DNA of 64,000 bases from Intestinibacillus sp. Marseille-P6563 (GCF_900604335.1 NZ_UWOD01000002.1:1178001-1242000); one strand, 5' to 3'. Counted from the stretch's first letter, positions 44,497 through 53,396 are shown. The notes: generated by a model from the sequence alone, not told the origin. Translations and numbers: made by a program.

Positions 44497-45006
44497 TTAT
44501 ACAGTTTCCCCCAGCGCGCGCTGAAACAGTTCGATGTGATGCTGCTCATCCTGAATGATACGCTCGATGAGCGCACGCGGCTGTTCGTCCATGCGCGCAG
44601 CCAGCTGGCGATACGCGCGGATGGCTTCGCGTTCCCCGGCAATGGCCTGGCGCAGCATTTTGTCCCGGTCCTTTTCATAGGACACCACACCCGACGACCA
44701 CCAGTGCGGCCGTCCGCCCGCAAAACTCAGGAGTTTGGGGTTGCCGCCATAACGCCCAATCAGCTCGCCCAACCGGCGCAGATGCAAGATTTCATTTTGC
44801 GCGATGCACGCAAACAGTTCGGCAAGGTCGGCATCTTCTTCCAGCCGCAGGCTGTTGTAGAAGTATTGCGACGCCGCGGTCAGCTCGCTGTGCGCCCCGG
44901 CATACACACCAAACAGTGCCCGCACGAGCGCCGGATTGGAGTTTTGCGCGCCCACTTTGGGCCAGGGCAGCATTAACATGTTATGCACACAGTTATTCAC
45001 AGTCAT
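44497..45006 (-). CDS. Ferritin-like di-iron protein (rubrerythrin-type)
   Basis: 169 residues from ATG 45006 (GGAGG 3 bases upstream, close). The four-helix bundle is marked by two E-x-x-H pairs: Glu in GAHSELTAASQYFYNSL with QNEILHL, and Glu in AGEREAIRAYRQLA with QDEQHHIELF. No rubredoxin tail. It belongs with the ferritin-like/rubrerythrin-type proteins that handle peroxide or iron; the alternative is a manganese-catalase relative. The neighbouring desulfoferrodoxin makes peroxide, so detoxification is a sensible job (inference). Its first dozen codons overlap two DnaA-box-like sequences. Confidence 0.75.
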   Translation of the reverse strand: MTVNNCVHNMLMLPWPKVGAQNSNPALVRALFGVYAGAHSELTAASQYFYNSLRLEEDADLAELFACIAQNEILHLRRLGELIGRYGGNPKLLSFAGGRPHWWSSGVVSYEKDRDKMLRQAIAGEREAIRAYRQLAARMDEQPRALIERIIQDEQHHIELFQRALGETV

Positions 45007-45053
45007 CCGCCTCCATTTCGTCTTTGAACAGCTTATGCACAGAGTTATCAATA
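44981..45053 (+). promoter_or_regulatory. Cluster of DnaA-box-like sequences upstream of nrdD
   Basis: TTATGCACA (44981), TTATTCACA (44993), TTATGCACA (45033) and the weaker TTATCAATA (45045), all on the plus strand. They form two pairs, each with starts 12 bp apart. Three fit TTATNCACA exactly. Confidence 0.55.
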
Positions 45054-45122
45054 GGTATATTTTTGGGTGCGAGAAAAAAAACTACAAACTTCGTTCATTC
45101 TGCCGAAAGGCTTCCGGTCGCC

Positions 45123-45151
45123 TTGACAAGGCCGGATAAACAGGCTACAAT
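45123..45151 (+). promoter_or_regulatory. nrdD promoter
   Basis: TTGACA (45123-45128), 17-bp spacer, TACAAT (45146-45151). Transcription should begin near 45158, leaving a leader of about 120 bases. Confidence 0.8.
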
Positions 45152-45156
45152 ACTAA

Positions 45157-45205
45157 GTACAGCTTGTTCTTAAGCACCATATCTTGTGCGGAGGACAAGC
45201 TGTAC
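45157..45205 (+). promoter_or_regulatory. Inverted repeat with NrdR-box-like centre in the nrdD leader
   Basis: GTACAGCTTGT (45157-45167) and ACAAGCTGTAC (45195-45205) are perfect inverted arms. Between them GCACCATATCTTGTGC (45174-45189) fits the NrdR box pattern (acaCwAtATaTwGtgt) at most positions. Either an NrdR operator or an RNA hairpin at the 5' end of the message. Confidence 0.55.
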
Positions 45206-45279
45206 CCACGAAATTTGGTAAAATGGTCGAAATCGGCTGCTTTCTGCCGGTTCCCGTCCTCTTTTGGAGAAAGTAGGCA

Positions 45280-47604
45280 ATGCACATGATAACGCAGATC
45301 GTCAAGCGCGACGGCCGCACGGTCGCCTTCGAGCTCGACAAGATCGCGGACGCGATTTTCAAGGCCGCGCAGGCTTCCGGCGGCCGGGATTATGAGATGT
45401 CCACCGAGCTGGCCAGCCAGGTCGAACAGGAGCTGGAAGCCGAATCGCTCACCTGCCCCACGGTCGAACAGGTGCAGGACGTCGTGGAAAAGGTCCTGGT
45501 CAAAAGCGGCCATGCCCGCACGGCAAAAAAATACATCCTCTACCGCAACGAGCGCACCCGCGTGCGCGAGATGAACACTCGCCTGATGAAAGTTTACGAG
45601 GACCTGACGTTCCAGTCCTCGCTCGAAAACGACGTCAAGCGTGAAAACGCCAACATCGACGGCGACACCGCCATGGGCACCATGCTCAAATACGGTTCCG
45701 AGGGCGCCAAGCAGTTCTATGACATGTTCATCCTCGACCCCGAGCATTCCAAGGCCCACCGCGAAGGCGATATCCACATCCACGACCTGGACTTTTTAAC
45801 ACTCACCACCACCTGCTGCCAGATCGATTTGCTGAAACTGTTCCAGGACGGTTTTTCCACCGGTCACGGTTTTTTGCGCGAACCCAACGATATCCGTTCG
45901 TATTCGGCACTGGCCTGCATCGCCATCCAGTCCAACCAGAACGACCAGCATGGCGGGCAGAGCGTCCCTAACTTTGACTATTCTATGGCGCCCGGCGTAA
46001 AAAAGACCTTCCGCCGCGCTTTTACCGATAATTTAACCAAAGCCCTGGAAATTTATCTCGAGCAGGAAGATGGCGAACTGATGAGCAAAGCCATCATCAG
46101 TCGCTGCGAAAAGGAGACCGGCAAATGGGCCTGCTTTGCGGGCGACAACGGCTTTGACGAAGCCGTGCGCGCCGTACTCCTCGAGCAGATGGACGAAAAG
46201 CTGGCCGATAAAATCCTGCGCTTTGTCCGCAAGTATGCGGTCAAGGAGACCCGCCGCGCGACCTATCAGGCCATGGAAGCGCTGGTACATAACCTCAACA
46301 CCATGCACTCGCGCGCCGGCGCACAGATTCCGTTCTCGTCCCTCAATTACGGCACCGATACCTCGGCCGAAGGCCGCTTGGTCATGGAATGCCTGCTGCT
46401 GGCCACCGAAGCTGGCCTTGGCAATGGGGAAACTTCGATCTTCCCCATCCACATCTTCAAGGTCAAGGATGGCATCAACTTCAACCCCGGCGAACCCAAC
46501 TATGACCTGTTCCAGCTGGCCATGCGGGTATCGGCCAAGCGTATGTTCCCGAACTTCTCGTTCCTGGACGCGCCGTTTAATCTGCAATACTACAAGCCCG
46601 GCCATCCGGAAACCGAATGTGCCTATATGGGCTGCCGCACCCGCGTCATCGGCAATGTGTACGACCCCACCCGGGAAATCGTCAATGGCCGCGGCAACCT
46701 GAGCTTTACGTCTATTAACCTGCCGCGCATCGCTATGCGGTCGCACGGCGACATCGATTTCTTCTTCGAAGATCTGGACCGCAAGATCGATCTGGTCATC
46801 GACCAGCTGCTGGCGCGCTTTAAAATCCAGTGCCAGAAGAAGGTCCGCAACTACCCCTTCCTCATGGGTGAGGGCGTATGGATCGATTCGGAAAAGCTGA
46901 ACCCCGATGATTCGGTCGCGGAGGTCCTCAAACACGGTACCCTGACCTGCGGCTTTATCGGTTTGGCCGAATGCCTGAAAGCACTTTTGGGCGTCCACCA
47001 CGGCGAAAGTGAGGAAGCACAGAACCTGGGCCTTGAGATCGTCAAGCACATGCGGGACCGCATGGACCAGGCATCGCAGGAATATCACCTCAACTTCTCG
47101 CTCATTGCGACCCCGGCCGAAGGCTTGGCCGGACGGTTTGTCAAAATCGACCGCGAGCGGTACGGCCTGATCGAAGGCGTGACCGACCGTGAGTATTACA
47201 CCAACTCGTTCCATGTTCCGGTGTATTTCCCGATCGGCGCGTTTGAGAAGATCCGCCGCGAAGCGCCCTATCATGCGCTGACCAATGGCGGTCACATCAG
47301 CTACATCGAGCTGGACGGCGATCCGACCCAGAATCTCGAAGCCTTTGAGCAGGTGGTCCGCTTCATGAAGGAAGCCGGCATCGGCTATGGTGCCATCAAC
47401 CACCCCATTGACCGTGACCCGGTTTGCGGGTATACTGGAATCATCGGCGATGTCTGCCCCCGTTGTGGGCGGCACGAGGGGGAAGGCGTCCCGCTGGCCA
47501 AGCTGCGCAAGCTTGGGCTTTACAAGAACTACAACAGTACGACCATCGGCTATCACGGCGATCCCAGCGAGGAAGCGGACCGCCGGCCGAATCCGGTCAA
47601 GTAA
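45280..47604 (+). CDS. nrdD: Anaerobic ribonucleoside-triphosphate reductase, catalytic subunit without glycyl domain
   Basis: 774 residues. N-terminal ATP-cone (ITQIVKRDGRTVAFELDKI, about 3-95), then the ten-stranded barrel: FSTGHGFLREPNDIRSYSAL, DQHGGQSVPNFDYSMAPGV, AGAQIPFSSLNYGTDTSAEGR, NLSFTSINLPRIA (thiyl-region). Near the C-terminus a metal-site remnant reads VCGYTGIIGDVCPRCG. The reading frame stops shortly after (NYNSTTIGYHGDPSEEAD) and has no R-x-x-G-Y glycyl-radical motif. That motif is found in the next small gene. Reduces NTPs to dNTPs under strict anaerobiosis. Start at 45280 or 45286; GGAGA upstream fits either. Confidence 0.92.
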   Translation: MHMITQIVKRDGRTVAFELDKIADAIFKAAQASGGRDYEMSTELASQVEQELEAESLTCPTVEQVQDVVEKVLVKSGHARTAKKYILYRNERTRVREMNTRLMKVYEDLTFQSSLENDVKRENANIDGDTAMGTMLKYGSEGAKQFYDMFILDPEHSKAHREGDIHIHDLDFLTLTTTCCQIDLLKLFQDGFSTGHGFLREPNDIRSYSALACIAIQSNQNDQHGGQSVPNFDYSMAPGVKKTFRRAFTDNLTKALEIYLEQEDGELMSKAIISRCEKETGKWACFAGDNGFDEAVRAVLLEQMDEKLADKILRFVRKYAVKETRRATYQAMEALVHNLNTMHSRAGAQIPFSSLNYGTDTSAEGRLVMECLLLATEAGLGNGETSIFPIHIFKVKDGINFNPGEPNYDLFQLAMRVSAKRMFPNFSFLDAPFNLQYYKPGHPETECAYMGCRTRVIGNVYDPTREIVNGRGNLSFTSINLPRIAMRSHGDIDFFFEDLDRKIDLVIDQLLARFKIQCQKKVRNYPFLMGEGVWIDSEKLNPDDSVAEVLKHGTLTCGFIGLAECLKALLGVHHGESEEAQNLGLEIVKHMRDRMDQASQEYHLNFSLIATPAEGLAGRFVKIDRERYGLIEGVTDREYYTNSFHVPVYFPIGAFEKIRREAPYHALTNGGHISYIELDGDPTQNLEAFEQVVRFMKEAGIGYGAINHPIDRDPVCGYTGIIGDVCPRCGRHEGEGVPLAKLRKLGLYKNYNSTTIGYHGDPSEEADRRPNPVK

Positions 47605-47638
47605 CTCTCCCGTTATATTTGGAAAGGAAGTCAGCATC

Positions 47639-47839
47639 ATGGCAAAGCAGTTTAAAGTTACCGAAGTCAACGGCGTCGAAATGGTCGGCGAAGGCATTGG
47701 TTTTGAGCGCATCCGCCGCATCACGGGTTACCTGGTTGGTACCCTGGACCGTTTCAACAACGGCAAGCGCGCCGAAGAACATGACCGCGTGAAGCATGAC
47801 GCTTCCTGCTGCTCTCTAACCGGTACTCGTAGCGCATAA
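47639..47839 (+). CDS. Separate glycyl-radical subunit of the anaerobic ribonucleotide reductase
   Basis: 66 residues, 34 bases after nrdD, with GGAAAGGAAG before the ATG. The sequence RRITGYLVGTLDRFNNGKRA (about 30-49) followed by EEHDRVKH is the canonical C-terminal glycyl-radical segment of NrdD; the Gly in ITGYL would carry the radical. Because the upstream gene ends before this motif, the two proteins together would make one complete enzyme, with the radical on a separate small subunit, somewhat like the GrcA spare part of pyruvate formate-lyase. The own start codon and ribosome site argue against a simple frameshift. nrdG begins 3 bases after its stop. Confidence 0.85.
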   Translation: MAKQFKVTEVNGVEMVGEGIGFERIRRITGYLVGTLDRFNNGKRAEEHDRVKHDASCCSLTGTRSA

Positions 47840-47842
47840 AAT

Positions 47843-48352
47843 ATGGAAGATTCTTTACGCCTGGCCGGCGTCGTCCGCGAATCGATCGTGGACGGCCCCG
47901 GTATCCGGTATACGATTTTTGTGCAGGGCTGTCCGCATAACTGCCCGGGCTGCCACAATCCGCAGACCCACGACTTTGCAGGCGGTACGGACACCCCCAT
48001 CCAAACCGTACTCGATGAGATCGACGCAAGCCCCTTTCTCAAAGGGGTCACTTTTTCGGGCGGTGAGCCGTTTTGCCAGGCGGCAGGGCTCTTACCCTTG
48101 GCCAAGGCCCTTAAAGCCCGTGGCAAGCATCTGATGGCTTATACGGGCTATACCTTTGAAGAACTGCTCTCTCTGAATGATTCGGCTGTCCGGCCCCTGC
48201 TCGAGCAACTCGACCTGCTGGTCGATGGCCGTTTTATCGAAGCCGAAAAAAGTCTGGCACTAAAATTCCGCGGCAGTTCCAACCAGCGTGTGCTGGATGT
48301 GCCCGCCTCTCTCCAGGCCAATGCTCCGGTTTGGGCAGAAGCCTATCGATAA
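47843..48352 (+). CDS. nrdG: Anaerobic ribonucleotide reductase activating enzyme (radical SAM)
   Basis: 169 residues. Radical SAM motif CPHNCPGC with Cys30, Cys34 and Cys37 and the SAM-binding GGEPF (about 73-77). It uses S-adenosylmethionine to place the radical on the glycine of NrdD, here on the separate 66-residue subunit. Overall length is normal for NrdG. Starts 3 bases after the preceding stop with a poor ribosome site, so translation is probably coupled. Confidence 0.95.
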   Translation: MEDSLRLAGVVRESIVDGPGIRYTIFVQGCPHNCPGCHNPQTHDFAGGTDTPIQTVLDEIDASPFLKGVTFSGGEPFCQAAGLLPLAKALKARGKHLMAYTGYTFEELLSLNDSAVRPLLEQLDLLVDGRFIEAEKSLALKFRGSSNQRVLDVPASLQANAPVWAEAYR

Positions 48353-48357
48353 ATACA

Positions 48358-48388
48358 AAACGCCTGCTTCCGCAGGCGCTTTTTTTAT
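48358..48388 (+). terminator. Terminator of the nrd operon
   Basis: Stem AACGCCTGC / GCAGGCGCT with TTCC loop and T7. Confidence 0.85.
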
Positions 48389-48393
48389 CATCA

Positions 48394-48426
48394 AAAAACC
48401 CCATGGTTTGAAACCATGGGGTTTTG
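48394..48426. terminator. Terminator of the DUF4914 gene
   Basis: Stem AAACCCCATGGTTT / ACCATGGGGTTT with A run on the plus strand, so it works for the minus-strand gene and probably both ways. Confidence 0.85.
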
Positions 48427-48432
48427 TATCTC

Positions 48433-50304
48433 TTAGAAGTGCATGGGGGTCAGCTTGCAGTAATCCTCGATCGTGCCGCCCTTGCGGAAGCAGTCGATGA
48501 TTTCCTTGCCCAGCGGGTCGAGTTCGTCGGTGTAGAACTTGTCGAGCTCCTTGGCAAAGAAGTCGGTCAGGATCTTTGCACCTGCATCGTAACCGTCCTC
48601 GCCCATACGGTCCTGGGTCTCAGTGCGCAGGAACTTGGAACGGATGGACTGGCCTTCGATGGTCATTTCCAGCATCGCATAGCCGAGCAGCGGGCAGCGA
48701 GCCGGCGTTACCTTGTCGCGCTTGACATGGCCATTGTGACGGCTGAGCCATTCACGGCTGAGCCATTCGGCGGCAAAACCAACGCGATATACACCGATGT
48801 GCTGATTGGGGATGAGCACATAGCGGGTGTTCGGATTATCAATGATCTGCTTAAGCAGCAGGTTTGCCTGCTTAACGCGCTTACCGGTTGCAAACGGCCA
48901 GTACGAACCAACGCCTTCGCTCTTGAGTTCGCCGCCGCCCACGATGGACGGATTCTTAAAGCCGCGCGGTGCGACCAGACGCCACATCCAAGCCAGTGCC
49001 GGCGGAATGAAGTGCAGCATACCCATGATGCCGTAGTTCGGGTTATCGCGGGTAGACGGGGGCATACGGGTACCGAACGAACGGATATCGACCTCAACCG
49101 GCTCGGTAACGATGTGCGGCACCATTTCACGCGGAACGATCGCACGGGGGTTCGGGCAGGGCTTGCCGTTGGAGTCCAGGGTGTGTTCCCAGATCAGGCT
49201 GGTCGCGCCCACGACGCCCTGAATGTTGAAGAAGCACAGCGGCTCGCTCGGCTGGGTGCAGATGCGTTCATATACCGGGTCGCAGCCATAATGGGTCACG
49301 CCGTCCATGCGCAGGAACCAGCCGTCCTCGCCATCGACCAGCGTCAGCTTGCCGCTGCCGGTCTGCAGCTTGGGATAGCAGGTCGCCATATCGTCACATA
49401 CCGGCTCGATGCGTGCCGTACGGCCCAGGTTCAGGATGGTCGGTTCGCCCGTCACAGTATTAACCGACAGCAGCACGCGGCCATCTTCGGTACGGGCAAT
49501 ATCCTGGAGCATTTCGCTCTTACCGCCGCCCGATGCGCCTTCGTGCATGATGACCAGTTCGTTATCGTACTGGGTGGTCAGACGGGCTGCCGAAGCGTGC
49601 GCGGTCACCCAGTCTTCCTGCTCACCGATGTCGAGCAGAACCGAATAAACGCCCTTCTTCGCAGACGGTCCCGGATAGAGGTTATACGAGAAGACTTCGT
49701 GGCAGTCGTCCAGACGGTTGTGTACAACGACCTGCTTGCCGTTGAAGTGGGTGTGACGGAACGGGGGCGCAACGTAAACGATTGCGCGCGGCTTGTAGCC
49801 TTCGGTTTCCTCTGCGGAAACGAAGCCCTGCAAATTCGCCATTGCAAATGCAAAAAAAGCCGCATTTCGCGGGCAGATCAGCATCGAACCATACCCATAG
49901 ATATTACCGCCCGAGTTGAAGGGCATAAAGATGAGTTCCTGTCCCTTGAGCCATTCGAGCGTCTGCTTCTTCATGTCCGCGAACGGGAAGCCATATACGT
50001 CGGCAAAGCGCGGCTTATCGGTCGGCTTATCGTCACCGATGCGCATGCAATCGGGGTCACGACGGCGCATGTAATCCTCTACATAATTGACCACAACGCC
50101 ATTTTTGGCGCGCACGACGGTCGCTTCGACGACCTCGCCGCGGCCCGGTACATCATAGACCACATCGTACTTGCCCGAGCGGCCAGTGCCGAACACCATT
50201 TCATGCAATTCCTGCTTGGTCGTCGGGATGTAAATGCCCTTGCAGTTTTCGATCACATCGACGATCTCAGGTGAAAAAGTGAATTTTTTCAGCAATCGGT
50301 TCAT
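48433..50304 (-). CDS. DUF4914 family protein (PEPCK-like P-loop)
   Basis: 623 residues; AAAAGGAGG upstream of the ATG. I recognise the family as DUF4914, of unknown function. A P-loop-like HEGASGGGKSEMLQD (about 256-270) resembles the ATP-binding loop of phosphoenolpyruvate carboxykinases, as do the flanking PPFRHTHFNGKQVV and the later GVVGATSLIWEHTLDSNGKP. No membrane segments or export signal. Ordinary codon use; monocistronic with promoter and terminator. A kinase or carboxykinase-like activity is possible but not shown. Confidence 0.8.
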   Translation of the reverse strand: MNRLLKKFTFSPEIVDVIENCKGIYIPTTKQELHEMVFGTGRSGKYDVVYDVPGRGEVVEATVVRAKNGVVVNYVEDYMRRRDPDCMRIGDDKPTDKPRFADVYGFPFADMKKQTLEWLKGQELIFMPFNSGGNIYGYGSMLICPRNAAFFAFAMANLQGFVSAEETEGYKPRAIVYVAPPFRHTHFNGKQVVVHNRLDDCHEVFSYNLYPGPSAKKGVYSVLLDIGEQEDWVTAHASAARLTTQYDNELVIMHEGASGGGKSEMLQDIARTEDGRVLLSVNTVTGEPTILNLGRTARIEPVCDDMATCYPKLQTGSGKLTLVDGEDGWFLRMDGVTHYGCDPVYERICTQPSEPLCFFNIQGVVGATSLIWEHTLDSNGKPCPNPRAIVPREMVPHIVTEPVEVDIRSFGTRMPPSTRDNPNYGIMGMLHFIPPALAWMWRLVAPRGFKNPSIVGGGELKSEGVGSYWPFATGKRVKQANLLLKQIIDNPNTRYVLIPNQHIGVYRVGFAAEWLSREWLSRHNGHVKRDKVTPARCPLLGYAMLEMTIEGQSIRSKFLRTETQDRMGEDGYDAGAKILTDFFAKELDKFYTDELDPLGKEIIDCFRKGGTIEDYCKLTPMHF

Positions 50305-50412
50305 ACAATCAGTTCCTCCTTTTCGCGGCGCACCGGTCAGACGTGGACTTTCGGGCCGCCGATTTTTGCTTGTTCCTGTGCGAGAACAAACAATCGATTT
50401 ATCACTGATTAT

Positions 50413-50441
50413 ACTATACTACGAAATTGGCCATCCGTCAA
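50413..50441 (-). promoter_or_regulatory. Promoter of the DUF4914 gene
   Basis: Minus-strand TTGACG (50436-50441), 17-bp spacer, TATAGT (50413-50418). Confidence 0.7.
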
Positions 50442-50492
50442 TCTTGCATTCTTGTGATTTGCAAGTTTTTGTTTGGTGACTTGCAGAAAATT

Positions 50493-51557
50493 TTATTTAC
50501 TGATTTGGTAATTTGTTTTGATTTGGTTGAGCTTGAGCTGCGCAGTGCGATAACTCTGGTCGGAAGTCGGCGTCCCTGCGGCTACACCCAGCAACGCCGC
50601 GTCCGCAGGCAGAACATACCCGTAGGTTTTCCAACGTTCCACCGCTCGTTCATATGCAGTCTGTTCGGCGTCAGCCTGCATCTGGCTTTGGCTCAGCGCC
50701 CAATCGGACTGCATCTGCTGGTAGGCCATCGTAGGCATACCGTTTAGATATCCGGTCAGCCCGGCCAGCGAGATCGAATAATCGCGGTCAGCATTGTACT
50801 GACTGAGCGCCGCCTGGGCCTGCTGCAAGGCTGCCGAGGCCTCGCTGTTATAATATCCGCTCAGCAGACTGGCCTCCTGATCGGCGGCCGACTGGGCGGC
50901 AGCCGACCGCGCATCCAGCCGCGCCGCGGCCAGATTATTTAGGTCACTGCGGTAGGCGTTGTCCATCGCCACCCGACTGGTTTCGGTATAGCCGGAGGTC
51001 GGCGCGCCATAGGCGCTGCCGGTACTCAGCCCCAAAGCCGCCAGTTTTTCTTCATTGCCCAGCGCCGACCGGCGGGCATTGACATCCGCCTGGGTCATCC
51101 CCTGCCGGTAACTCTGTTCAATGTCGGCATACTGGCTTTGCAGCCGCTGCCCAATGGCCTGCCGGGCGGTTTCAAACGCCTGGAGTCGCGCTTTGGCAGC
51201 GGCATCGTACAGTCCGGTCACTCCCAGCTCGCTGTCCTCTTCCCCGCTCGATATCCAATACGGCCGATAATTCTGGGTCCATACCGAAACCGCTTCGTTG
51301 CTGCCGACCTTGCCGGCCAGCCCCATGGCATCGATTTTGGCCTGCCGCTCTTTAAGCAAGCGGGCGCGTTCGGCCGCATCGGTGGTGTTGGCAATCGCTT
51401 CCGCATAGTCAAAATTGGGGTCAAAAGACACCGAACCGCTGCCCTTACTGCTGCTGGAAGAACTGCTGGAACCTCCCGAACTGCTCGGCTTTTTGCTTGC
51501 GGCACTCGCCGCGCCAATGGCTGCGCTGATCGCGCCGCTGATCATTCCTGAAAGCAT
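50493..51557 (-). CDS. Phage internal or tail-associated protein, Ala/Gln-rich
   Basis: 354 residues, last gene of the head operon. N-terminal Gly/Ala helix (MISGAISAAIGAASAAS), Ser-rich linker, then long Ala/Gln-rich helices with coiled-coil character (about 105-310: IGQRLQSQYADIEQSYRQGM; LSQYNADRDYSISLAG). The C-terminus, ERWKTYGYVLPADAALLGVAAGTPTSDQSY, is a motif I associate with Clostridia phage structural proteins. It could be an internal, ejection or tail-needle protein; no firm assignment. Ribosome site GGAGAAAG. Confidence 0.6.
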   Translation of the reverse strand: MLSGMISGAISAAIGAASAASKKPSSSGGSSSSSSSSKGSGSVSFDPNFDYAEAIANTTDAAERARLLKERQAKIDAMGLAGKVGSNEAVSVWTQNYRPYWISSGEEDSELGVTGLYDAAAKARLQAFETARQAIGQRLQSQYADIEQSYRQGMTQADVNARRSALGNEEKLAALGLSTGSAYGAPTSGYTETSRVAMDNAYRSDLNNLAAARLDARSAAAQSAADQEASLLSGYYNSEASAALQQAQAALSQYNADRDYSISLAGLTGYLNGMPTMAYQQMQSDWALSQSQMQADAEQTAYERAVERWKTYGYVLPADAALLGVAAGTPTSDQSYRTAQLKLNQIKTNYQISK

Positions 51558-51578
51558 CTTTCTCCATCCTCTCTTTCT

Positions 51579-53396
51579 TTATGATAGCCCGCGCGCGCCC
51601 AGCGTGTAGCGGATACCAAGCGCCAGCAGACCGAAGGGCTCGCCCGCCCGGTTGTTGCGGATGCGCACCCGTACCAGCCGTGCCCGGTGCAGTTTGCGCC
51701 GCACCCGCATGTTGACCGCCCCGGGCTGACAACGGAAGGTGAAACGGGAAAAGTCGAGCGTTTCAAACGAAAACAAATCCAGATTCCGGTCGAGTGCCAA
51801 AATCTCGCCTTCCCCGGTCTCATAGGTCACCCGCACGCCCGAGCGCGTATAGGCCATGAGCGTGGCCATCACTTCGCGCACATTTTTCTGCCGTCCCCAG
51901 GTACCCAGCGGCAGATCGGGCGTACACCACCAGGCGTCGATCGCCTGACCGTCATCCAAATAGGCATCCCGCTCGTCCTTATCACTCACCCGGCAGATGC
52001 GGCCATCGGTCGTACCAAACCACAGTCGCCCGTCGAGCACCATAAAGCAGACCGCCGGGAAGGAATCCCAGTAATACCATTCGGGCGAACCGTCCGACCG
52101 CGATACTCTCCCGTCGGCCACATAGCACTTGCCGTCCACAGCCAGATAATATTTGTCCTTCCACACCACAGCGCACGCATCGGCCAGCCCGTTTTCGCCC
52201 GTCAAGCGCGGATCAACCGCGCGGGACATGCGCCGGATGGCGCGCTGGGCGGTCACGGCAGTACCAAACACGCCCATCACCCCGTCGGACGATAAAAACA
52301 GCGGGGTATCGCCCAGACTGGCAAAACTGCGCGGCGCCAGCCCGCCGGCGCCCTGCGCGCCCTGCTGCAAGGGATAGGCAGCCGTCCCGTTGTCATCGAG
52401 CAAAAAGGTGCGCAGATATTGGGTCGCCTCTTGATTCCCGCCCTCTTTGATGACCAACTGGCTTTCGTATTGCCGCACATAGCCGACAATGGCCGAAGCA
52501 TCCGAACCGATTTTGGTATACCCGGTGTCGGGGAAATAGGCCGGGTCATACAGCCCACTTTGCCAGTCGCAGTTGGGCTCGTCCGGGTTGCCGGACAAAA
52601 ACACGCGGGTATCGTTTTTGCCGCCGTACAGCCCTGCAAAGCGGCATTTGTTGATCTTGTCGGCATTGCCTTTGATGGTCTTACTGAACGTAATCGTGAC
52701 ATTCGCGATGCCGTTGGCGTTGGCGGGGGGCGAACCGAGTGTCACCACGCCGGTTGCCCGGTCAACCGACGAAACGGTGACTTTATCCCCGCCCACGGTG
52801 GCGGTGACTTCGGCATCATCGATATCCTGTGCATCCAGATAAAACTGGGTAGCCGACCCGTTGCCCACAAAAGTATTGATGCGCTTGGGGGTCAGAAGAT
52901 TGACCGCTTCCAGACTGGTGCCGCCGCCGGTCGGCTCGGCGGCAATGGTCGTGGTGGGCACAAAGGCCTCATCGGCCACGGGTGCGGTTGTCCACTTGTC
53001 CTCTTTCTGAAAGACCTTGCGATAGGTCTTGCCGTCGAGCAGATAGAGGGCACCGTTCATAAAGAACCCCTGTGAATAGTCTTCGTTCATGTCGGTGCAC
53101 AGTTCAGTCAGCGCCCATTCGCCATTCATGTGCAGCAGCTTGGTGCCTGCATGCACCACCGCCCCCATCCCGCTCGGCAGGGCAAACAGTCCATAGATGA
53201 CCCCTTCGGCCTCGGCCATTCGTTTGTATCCGGTGCGCTTACTCAAAAAGTCGGTTTCTTCGGCGATCATGTTGCAGGCGTCGGGCGAATGGGCCAGATC
53301 GGCCTTGGTCGAATGCACCGAAAAATCCACACCGCCGAAGCGTTCGGCCACCACTTCGTTTTCGGCCGCATAATTTGGAAACTGATAGGCCTGCAT
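51579..53396 (-). CDS. Phage neck/nozzle-like structural protein
   Basis: 605 residues from the ATG at 53396, overlapping the previous stop as TGATG. Begins with a short virion-type N-terminus (YQFPNYAAENEVVAERFGGVDFSVHST), then many short beta repeats (GVIYGLFALPSGMGAVVHAGT; GFFMNGALYLLDGKTYRKVF; FASLGDTPLFLSSDGVMGVFG; YYLAVDGKCYVADGR) suggesting a beta-propeller, like nozzle or stopper proteins of short-tailed phages. Position after the adaptor gene supports a role below the portal. Assignment by context and repeat pattern. Confidence 0.6.
   Translation of the reverse strand: MQAYQFPNYAAENEVVAERFGGVDFSVHSTKADLAHSPDACNMIAEETDFLSKRTGYKRMAEAEGVIYGLFALPSGMGAVVHAGTKLLHMNGEWALTELCTDMNEDYSQGFFMNGALYLLDGKTYRKVFQKEDKWTTAPVADEAFVPTTTIAAEPTGGGTSLEAVNLLTPKRINTFVGNGSATQFYLDAQDIDDAEVTATVGGDKVTVSSVDRATGVVTLGSPPANANGIANVTITFSKTIKGNADKINKCRFAGLYGGKNDTRVFLSGNPDEPNCDWQSGLYDPAYFPDTGYTKIGSDASAIVGYVRQYESQLVIKEGGNQEATQYLRTFLLDDNGTAAYPLQQGAQGAGGLAPRSFASLGDTPLFLSSDGVMGVFGTAVTAQRAIRRMSRAVDPRLTGENGLADACAVVWKDKYYLAVDGKCYVADGRVSRSDGSPEWYYWDSFPAVCFMVLDGRLWFGTTDGRICRVSDKDERDAYLDDGQAIDAWWCTPDLPLGTWGRQKNVREVMATLMAYTRSGVRVTYETGEGEILALDRNLDLFSFETLDFSRFTFRCQPGAVNMRVRRKLHRARLVRVRIRNNRAGEPFGLLALGIRYTLGARGLS

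Noticed and set aside
44981-45053. Chromosomal replication origin.
   Set aside because: Although DnaA-box-like sequences cluster here, there is no dnaA, dnaN, rpmH or long AT-rich unwinding region nearby.
45157-45279. Known riboswitch in the nrdD leader, such as cobalamin or purine type.
   Set aside because: The conserved core sequences of those classes are not present.
46033-47724. 563-residue minus-strand frame over nrdD.
   Set aside because: Antisense shadow of a well-recognised enzyme.
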